From Funneliformis mosseae (Eukaryota; Glomeromycota; Glomeromycetes; Glomerales; Glomeraceae), in contig CAJVPP010002798.1 in NCBI GenBank assembly GCA_910592005.1, positions 1 to 13,486 of the forward strand: DNA of 13,486 bases, given 5' to 3'. The position numbers and the translations under genes were made by a program. This document shows positions 8,662-13,486 of the stretch, piece by piece (the first letter of the stretch is position 1; every line of letters begins with the position of its first letter). The notes under the pieces were generated by a model. That model had not been told where the DNA came from. It made no database searches and saw only the letters and a program-made list of their open reading frames with translations.

Positions 8662-8733
8662 CTAATAAAAAGCAGAAATTAAAAATTAAGTTTAAATTTT
8701 TAGTGCTAATAAAATAATATTAAATAAACTTAC
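8662..8733 (-). other. Intron 3 of the hAT relic
   Basis: This 72-bp intron has a GTAAGT donor and a TTATTAG acceptor on the minus strand, phase 0. It joins LLKTQKALQ to ILAIKYE, which reads as one conserved block. Confidence 0.85.
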
Positions 8734-9031
8734 TTGCAATGCTTTTTGAGTTTTTAAAAGACTCACATATATTATAAAGACTGTTTTACTGTGTTTTTTT
8801 AGTAACTGATATTGCAATATATTTTTTATAAGTTTTCTGTTGTTGAGCTCACAAACATTTAATAAAAACTTATGATTCGCATTTTTAAAATAAGTAGAAA
8901 GCTTGATTGCATGATCAATTGAAGTCTTAAACTCTGTAGATTCTTTAAAAATTTCACCTATACAAAGGTTAAGTTGATGAGCAAAACATAGTAAGAATGC
9001 AAATATTCTATTGGATATTCTTAATCGACAC

Positions 9032-9100
9032 CTAACATAAAAATATATATAAGTTTTTAAGTTAATAAATTAAAAGCAATAATAAATTAATTTATCATAC
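9032..9100 (-). other. Intron 2 of the hAT relic
   Basis: This 69-bp intron has a GTATGA donor and a TGTTAG acceptor on the minus strand. It is phase 2 and restores an Arg codon (CG|G), giving AARCRLRISNRIF. The following exon 9031-8734 then has exactly 99 codons after the completing base, which supports the boundaries. Confidence 0.8.
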
Positions 9101-9116
9101 CGGGCTGCTATATATA

Positions 9117-9193
9117 GAAGGTAAGTTATTAAAATCACATTACAGATCATATGATTTACTATGTTTGAAACTCGATTTTAATAGCAAACCTCC
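9117..9193. mobile_element. 77-bp fold-back insertion in the hAT relic
   Basis: Arms 9117-9136 and 9174-9193 are inverted copies matching at 16 of 20 positions (core TATTAAAATC), with a 37-base loop. The insert separates VCAIVTDS..AY from AARCRLRI, two blocks that should be contiguous in the transposase, and the two sides are in different frames. The flanks are AT-rich (TATATA and ATAT), so a 2-4 bp target duplication is possible but not exact. The size and structure fit a tiny MITE. Confidence 0.6.
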
Positions 9194-9628
9194 CATATGC
9201 TAACACACTATCAGTAACAATAGCACAAACATTAATTTCTTTTTTCTTTAAATCTTCAAGTATTTTTTCGATTTTTTTTATTACCTTCCTTCTGAGGTTA
9301 ATAGGACTATTCCTAACAATTGTTCATTATTGACATTAGTCTATTTGTCAAATCCTCTTTAAGTGCAATTTCTATAGCATTATCTGCTTAAGCCACAGCT
9401 TCTTTTAAAATATTATCACTAAGAACATGATGATCAGGTAACTAAAGAAAAGGATTTAAAAAGTTAAACAATTCCTTTGCCTTGAGTTTATTGATCCAAA
9501 ATAATGCCTATCCACAAAAAACTGAGAGCTGAAGCAATAATATATGAAATTTTTTTAAATATTCTTTGAATAAACTTCAGACAATGTAGATAGGTTCATA
9601 GTATAAAAACTGGTTGATTATTTAGTGA

Positions 9629-9707
9629 GATAATGTTTAAGATAATGTTTGAGATGATGATGATTAGAATGATGATAATGATTAAGACGATAATGATGAT
9701 TGAGATG
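9629..9707 (-). repeat. Imperfect GAT-type repeat coding Ser/Gln run
   Basis: The plus strand shows a degenerate GATGAT/AATGAT array. On the minus strand, in the hAT frame, it reads as TCA, TCT, TTA and CAA codons with TAA where CAA would fit, suggesting an original Ser/Gln-rich linker near the N-terminus. In the other minus frame it gives only poly-Ile, which is a shadow. Confidence 0.6.
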
Positions 9708-9710
9708 AAA

Positions 9711-9792
9711 CTAAAATAATTATAATAATTATTTAAGCAATATATATAATTACTATATATGACAACAAAAAATAAAAATTTATAATACTTAC
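9711..9792 (-). other. Intron 1 of the hAT relic
   Basis: This 82-bp intron has a GTAAGT donor and a TATTTTAG acceptor on the minus strand. It follows 38 codons plus one base from ATG 9907 (phase 1), and the two bases at the start of the next exon complete a codon. The downstream frame is the one that later contains NFLNPFL. The upstream exon is less sure because part of it matches the fold-back insertion sequence. Confidence 0.6.
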
Positions 9793-9907
9793 ATGATTTC
9801 TTACTAGGAATTAAGCTTGTATTAGTACCATTATTAATATTTGGAAGCTGAGCTATTAAAATCACCTTACGGAACACTACTAACCAAAATTGAGATTTTT
9901 GATTCAT

Positions 9908-10319
9908 ATTATTATATGATCTATGAACTTTATTCAGTTAAATTTTTATAGTCAATTATTTTATTAACAAAAGCAAGCAATAAAGCCATTAAAATTTTCT
10001 CATTTTTTATATAATATTAGTCAAAAATTCTAAAATTAAATTTCAAAATGATCGACATTATTATTTAAAAGTAAAAAAAGTTTTGGATCCTTATAAAATT
10101 CAAAATTTTTAACTTTAACCATTATTTGAATGTGTAATTAAATGGATGCTATTTAATAATTAATACTACAGCAAATATACATATATTTTTTAAAAAAAAT
10201 AAATATTTTTTTTTTTAAAATGCGATAGTTTCACATGATTTTTATTAAATTCAAAGTACAAATAACAAGATTAAAATATACAAATTTAAAAAAATACAAA
10301 AATCTCTATTTAATCTAAA
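9908..10319. other. AT-rich spacer between hAT and LINE relics
   Basis: This spacer of about 410 bp is AT-rich with no supported ORF. It should contain the missing hAT terminus and the LINE 3' untranslated end. A run of T at 10206-10216 on the plus strand (A on the minus strand) is a possible decayed LINE poly-A tail, but similar runs are common throughout. TCACATGATT at 10231-10240 resembles the CACATG/CACGTG palindromes elsewhere in the window. Confidence 0.5.
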
Positions 10320-10514
10320 CTAAATTAAGACTGATCCTGCACTTTCCCAAAATCTGTTTCTAACCTAAGCTAAAAATATTCCAGTAACTAATCAAATAAG
10401 AAAAGGCTTGGATACTACAGCATCAAAAATCCAATCAGTGAGATCTGTATCAGACCATTTTGTTGACAGATTCATTAATGTATGTAAGAGGAGTAGAGCT
10501 TGTGATATGATATC

Positions 10515-10608
10515 CTATTATAGCAGTGTTTTCTTTTTTTATGTTTAAGTTAATGTTGTGTGATTTTTTGAATGCAACTTATTAGAAGCACTATTTAACT
10601 CATATTAC
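10515..10608 (-). other. Intron-like gap in the LINE tail
   Basis: The 46-codon open segment 10746-10609 (ALIKEMISQIMYTFVYNAMG..., ending FFKQTQ) and the 64-codon segment 10514-10323 (TLMNLSTKWSDTDLTDWIFD...) are in different frames. They are joined in phase 0 by removing a 94-bp segment that starts GTAATA and ends AATAG, with a possible branch site ATTAACTT. The gap is AT-rich and full of stops. A spliceosomal intron in a LINE would be odd. An insertion or simple frameshift decay remain possible. Confidence 0.4.
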
Positions 10609-10880
10609 CTGTGTTTGTTTGAAAAAGTGATGCATAAAGACTGAAAGTATTATGTAAGTGAGATCCTTCAATCCCATAGCATTGTAAACAAATGTGTACA
10701 TTATTTGAGAAATCATTTCTTTTATGAGGGCAGGTAGGTAGGGAGGCATTCAGTAGACATATGCCATATGTGTAAGTTGGAGATGTTTATGGTTGAGCCA
10801 TTATTTTGGATTAATTCTTGTAAGATTTATTGTGAGATTTGTATAATATTTTTCATTTGAGTCCAGATAATCAGATATTT

Positions 10881-11039
10881 CTAAATGGTAGAAAAGGTTT
10901 TATTGACGTATTCACATTTAACACAGAGCCATGATGAATCAAAAATGCTAGAATGTCTTTCTTTTAGAATCTCCATAGTAGGAAGCATTTCTAGGAGTCT
11001 TTGGACTTTTTTCTTTTGAACTGCTAAGGCTTCATATGA
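10881..11039 (-). other. C-terminal Cys-rich segment of the LINE relic
   Basis: Fifty-two open codons read SYEALAVQKKKVQRLLEMLP, then TMEILKERHSSIFDSSWLCVKCEYVNKTF, ending at TAG 10883-10881. The CxxC pair (C-V-K-C) sits where many LINE ORF2 proteins have a CCHC/CxxC..HxxxC zinc-binding motif. The distal His and Cys appear lost (FSTI-stop-KYL). This part normally aids nucleic-acid binding. Confidence 0.7.
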
Positions 11040-11243
11040 TGTGTGTATTACAGTAACATTATTATTGATATAAAAATATGTGGCATTCTAATTAATATTC
11101 ATATGCTGGTACTTGCTAATCACGTAGAGATATCTTATCTTGTCATATATTATGGATTGTGTGATATTTTTCATGAAGAATCAGATGGTGTTAAGATATC
11201 TAAATCTTCATATTTATAGTAGTAATGATCATTATAAGAGAGG

Positions 11244-11702
11244 TCAAAACCTAAGTGCTGCTATCCTATAAGAGTTCTTTGCAAATTGATCAACTTTGTT
11301 ATTTAACATGTCTTCTGAATATGCTTTAACTTTACAGAAATGTATGTTAAGATGCTGTGATTTGATAATCTCAAAAAAGCTTAGCCATATTGAAAAATTA
11401 TTAATCTTGAACAGGATCTAGTGGATGGAGAAAAACACAAAATTCTTTTAAAATTGTGGAATTTATCTAATCATAACTTGTAAATCTGTCATGATGATAA
11501 TATGATTATTTCATGAGATAATGAGGATAGCAGTTAAAATTGCTACTAACTCCGTTACTGATGATGAAGAAAATGTAGTAACTAATGCTGATAAAAAGGA
11601 GACTATAGGTGAACATGAATTCATTTGCAGTCAAGCCATACCTATTCTCATAGAAGAAGTGTCTAAGCCTGTAATAAAACCGTCTGTATAGAATTCTAAA
11701 TG
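11244..11702 (-). other. RNase H domain of the LINE relic
   Basis: A single frame of 152 codons starts HLEFYTDG and ends at TGA 11246-11244. All four acidic residues of the RNase H active site are visible in the right order: Asp in YTDG (11684-11682), Glu in SVTELVAILTA (11552-11550), Asp in IIIMTDLQ (11486-11484) and Asp in NKVDQFAKN (11291-11289). Several in-frame stops (TGA, TAA, TAG) interrupt it, each explainable from TGG, CAA or CAG. In the active element this domain removes RNA from the RNA:DNA hybrid. Confidence 0.85.
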
Positions 11703-12509
11703 TATAGTAGCAGAAAATTATTGTGAAAGAGTTAGTAAGGTTTGACTATGTGGTAATATAATAAATTTTGATATTAGTGAGAAAGGTGCAGGATGGTGAA
11801 TTTCTATTAGTGGTAACTAGGAGGGACTATTATAAGAATAGTTAAAAATGTAGAATGCAATATTCTTTATAAGTATTGAAAATCAAATGCTGATGTGTTG
11901 CTTCTAAGTATTTTTGAGTATTATTTTCACACTGAGGCTGAGGGCATAGTCATTATGCAATTGTATTTCTTAAGTTCAGGGAAGTTACTCTTGAATAATA
12001 TGGGTCTATTGAGTAAACACTTGTTATATTGGTGCAGGATTATCTTAGTAGAGTGGGTATATACATAATGAACAATATCAGTAAAACTGCCTGCTATCTT
12101 CAGAATACGACCTATCATCATTATATTGACATTGCAGTTCTAATGTATAACAAATATATAGACCATTATTTCATCTTGCAAGGGTAGCATTGGGAATCCA
12201 TAAGTAGCATTTTGTCTATATGTTATAGTTACAGGTAAGGAGTTGAGCTCGTCAACATTAAGTGCGCTTTTAGCCTTAAGGTACCATTTTAGAGATGGTC
12301 TTTTCTAAGAATTGATGACAAATATCTTAAATCTTTGGCAGTATATAATGACTTTCCATCTCAGCTTACTAATTGTTTCATAAACATTAGGGAATATTTG
12401 AACAAGAATGGGGCTGATTTTCTGTAGTCTTATGGAATAATTGATTGGATAGTAGTGGATCCACCTTGTATTCTATAAATAAATTGATCTGGTGGAAATA
12501 AGTTAATTT

Positions 12510-13330
12510 TCAAGCATTTGAGGTCACATAAAAGTGCTGAGATCCAGTTGTTAAAATATTTTGCATTTTTGTAAGATCATTCAACTAGCGGTAATGCTGG
12601 TAACCATTTTTAACTTGTATTTATAACAGTATTATGTTAATAAATAAACCAGTATTATTAAGAGATGTTAGTAAAGCATCACTGAGAACTTGCATGTGTC
12701 AGTAATAGAGATGTGTTACTCTGTAAAAAAATTTTGAGTGCAGGAGACAAAAAGGCATATCTCATAAGAAACAAAGTTTTTTTCTAAGCAAAGCTCTGAA
12801 GGGTTGTATAATGCGATTTGCAAATGTTTCTAATAAATGAGTTAATTAGGTATAATACTCAATATGAGGTATAATAATAATGTTAAACATGTAAATGAGT
12901 TGTTTGTCAATCAATTTTTTGTTAGATAAAGTAGCTACCGTGAACTTAACATCCTAAATAGCTTGTTTAACAATAAATGTCTTATTACATTTGTGTGAGA
13001 TCCAGATCCCTAAGTTTCTAATAGAATCTGAAGATTCGTGACAGTAATCATATATGTAGAACTATTAACATATGTTTAAATATTTTGAATTGTATTTGTA
13101 TTAGTTAAAAGATCTGATTTTGACCAATTAACTTGCATGTTATTTATGTCATAAAAACTATTGGCAATATCTATAATTCTATTGAGCTATTATTTAGATT
13201 CAGAGATTCACTATGTATAGTCTATATATGCTAATACTGACGTTTTGCATAATTATTTATTAAAGGAGTTTAGGTGAATGTTAGATTTCCATTCTGCTGA
13301 TATAGTATAGCCAAAATCAGAATTTTGCAT
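12510..13330 (-). other. Reverse transcriptase segment of the LINE relic
   Basis: Two frames cover it. Bases 13330-13076 carry the palm with AYIDYT at 13231-13214, where the second catalytic Asp of YxDD is replaced by Tyr. Adjacent stops (ACA TAG TGA ATC and AAA TAA TAG CTC) fit Gln and Trp codons. A frameshift near 13055 leads to 13052-12510, 180 codons with six internal stops and well-preserved thumb motifs. From about 12610 a third frame (KWLPALPLVE and on) carries the linker, overlapping the end of this one. Confidence 0.8.
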
Positions 13331-13486
13331 CCTGCTAATAGGGGATCATAATAGATACACTGTTGGCTTGGTATCTGTAAACTTAAACGATAAACTTTTA
13401 ATTCAATCTGTTGAATTAAATACAAGACAATATCACAATCACGCCTATATGAAGACACGACAAAAGGCAATAGTAAATGAATTTAA

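Larger units (their letters stand above)
7199..9907 (-). mobile_element. Decayed hAT-superfamily DNA transposon
   Basis: The element is defined by its minus-strand transposase relic (7431-9907) and by a terminus-like region at the low-coordinate side. At 7199 the sequence CAGTGTTTC has the form of a hAT terminal inverted repeat. It is followed by a GC-rich array of GGAC/GTCC motifs typical in style of subterminal transposase-binding repeats. The opposite terminus was not found: I see no inverted copy of the end nor an 8-bp target duplication beyond 9907. That side is therefore truncated, decayed, or further out than I can recognise. The high coordinate given here is simply the first codon of the transposase relic. 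Confidence 0.7.
7431..9907 (-). pseudogene. hAT transposase relic, five exons, many stops
   Basis: This is the inactive transposase of a hAT element (RNase H-like DDE nuclease). Exons on the minus strand are 9907-9793, 9710-9101, 9031-8734, 8661-7969 and 7884-7465. All four introns are GT..AG and the outer three joins keep phase. Recognisable blocks are NFLNPFL, VNNEQLLGIVLLTSEGR (9341-9290), VCAIVTDS (second acidic motif, 9230-9207), CFAHQLNLCIGEIFKES, YFKNANHK, LLKTQKALQ, VNAALVERLWSCMGFLQTN (the hAT C-terminal dimerisation motif, with the glutamate usually taken as the third acidic residue), ALAMSKLRADIIYNYRLHN, then an acidic Asp/Glu tail. Damage includes about eight in-frame stops in exon 2, nine in the 231-codon fourth exon, loss of the Phe-Asp-Gly part of the TFDGW motif, a deletion after SEGR, and a fold-back insertion after TDS. 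Family assignment is from motif recall and confident at superfamily level. Confidence 0.85.
10320..13486 (-). pseudogene. LINE (non-LTR retrotransposon) ORF2 relic, 3' half
   Basis: This is a dead copy of a non-LTR retrotransposon polyprotein, cut by the right edge of the window, so the endonuclease and N-terminal RT are missing. In minus-strand order it shows: the end of the RT palm (YYDPLLA, then GYTISAEWKSN, then AYIDYT at the YxDD position, then NNMQVNWSKSDLLTNT); the RT thumb region (IRNLGIWISHK, IIQPFRALLRKKLCF, DMPFCLLHSKFFYRVTHLY); a linker (FNNWISALLCDLKC, DLRYLSSILRKDHL); RNase H (LEFYTDG to NNKVDQFAKN); and a C-terminal Cys segment (SSWLCVKCEY) with a tail. About twenty stops and at least four frameshifts rule out function. 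RT followed by RNase H suggests the I/Tad1-like branch of LINEs, which is inferred from domain order only. Confidence 0.85.

Noticed and set aside
9868..9880. GGAACACTAC as the second hAT terminus
   Set aside because: It is only loosely like the inverse of CAGTGTTTC, lies inside the presumed first exon, and has no 8-bp target duplication match.
9596..9907. 103-codon minus ORF as a separate gene
   Set aside because: Its first part is the hAT N-terminal exon. The rest reads through the first intron and then gives poly-Ile in the wrong frame of the GAT repeat.
10206..10216. T-run as the LINE poly-A tail
   Set aside because: The position and strand are suitable, but similar runs are frequent in the window and no target-site duplication could be identified.
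11927..12121. 64-codon minus ORF as an independent gene
   Set aside because: It is a stop-free piece of the LINE ORF2 linker between RT and RNase H.
13270..13470. 66-codon minus ORF as an independent gene
   Set aside because: It contains the LINE RT block YYDPLLA and changes frame right after it, so it is part of the relic.

Overview
The window looks like repeat-rich, very AT-rich nuclear DNA of a eukaryote, most likely an early-diverging fungus. The guess of an arbuscular-mycorrhizal fungus such as Rhizophagus rests only on my memory of similar hAT and LINE proteins from that group. Evidence for a eukaryotic genome is: short GT..AG introns of 69-94 bp that splice in the correct phase, no bacterial-style operons or ribosome-binding sites, and several classes of eukaryotic transposon. 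I find no convincing intact host gene, tRNA, rRNA or CRISPR array.

Layout. Bases 1-75 are the end of a DNA transposon whose terminal sequence resembles pogo/Tigger elements. Bases 76-3060 are an extremely AT-rich stretch without genes. A more GC-balanced island (3061-3415) holds one doubtful 65-codon reading frame. Bases 3650-4130 are again GC-balanced and carry two overlapping minus-strand frames that may be an exon remnant. They are followed by a 57-60 bp tandem repeat (4136-4330) and a small fold-prone element (4520-4632). A featureless stretch with hairpins runs to 6282. Bases 6283-6988 form a complete non-autonomous DNA transposon with 34-bp terminal inverted repeats and a TAA target duplication (PIF/Harbinger style), carrying a 70-codon ORF.

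Bases 7199-9907 on the minus strand are a decayed hAT transposon. Its transposase can be followed through four introns, from an N-terminal exon to the C-terminal dimerisation region and an acidic tail. It is broken by many stops, by loss of the DGW aspartate region, and by a 77-bp fold-back insertion directly after the second acidic motif. Bases 10320-13486 on the minus strand are the 3' half of a non-LTR retrotransposon (LINE): reverse transcriptase, linker, RNase H, and a C-terminal Cys-rich segment. It is also dead and runs off the right edge.

In both transposon relics nearly every stop sits where a C-to-T (or G-to-A) change from CAA, CAG, CGA or TGG would explain it, and long stretches remain free of frameshifts. 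This points to a deamination or RIP-like decay process rather than random indel decay. The most interesting items are the 706-bp TAA-flanked element with its ORF, the fold-back insertion and its second partial copy inside the hAT relic, the intron-like gap in the LINE 3' coding part, and the transition-only decay pattern.
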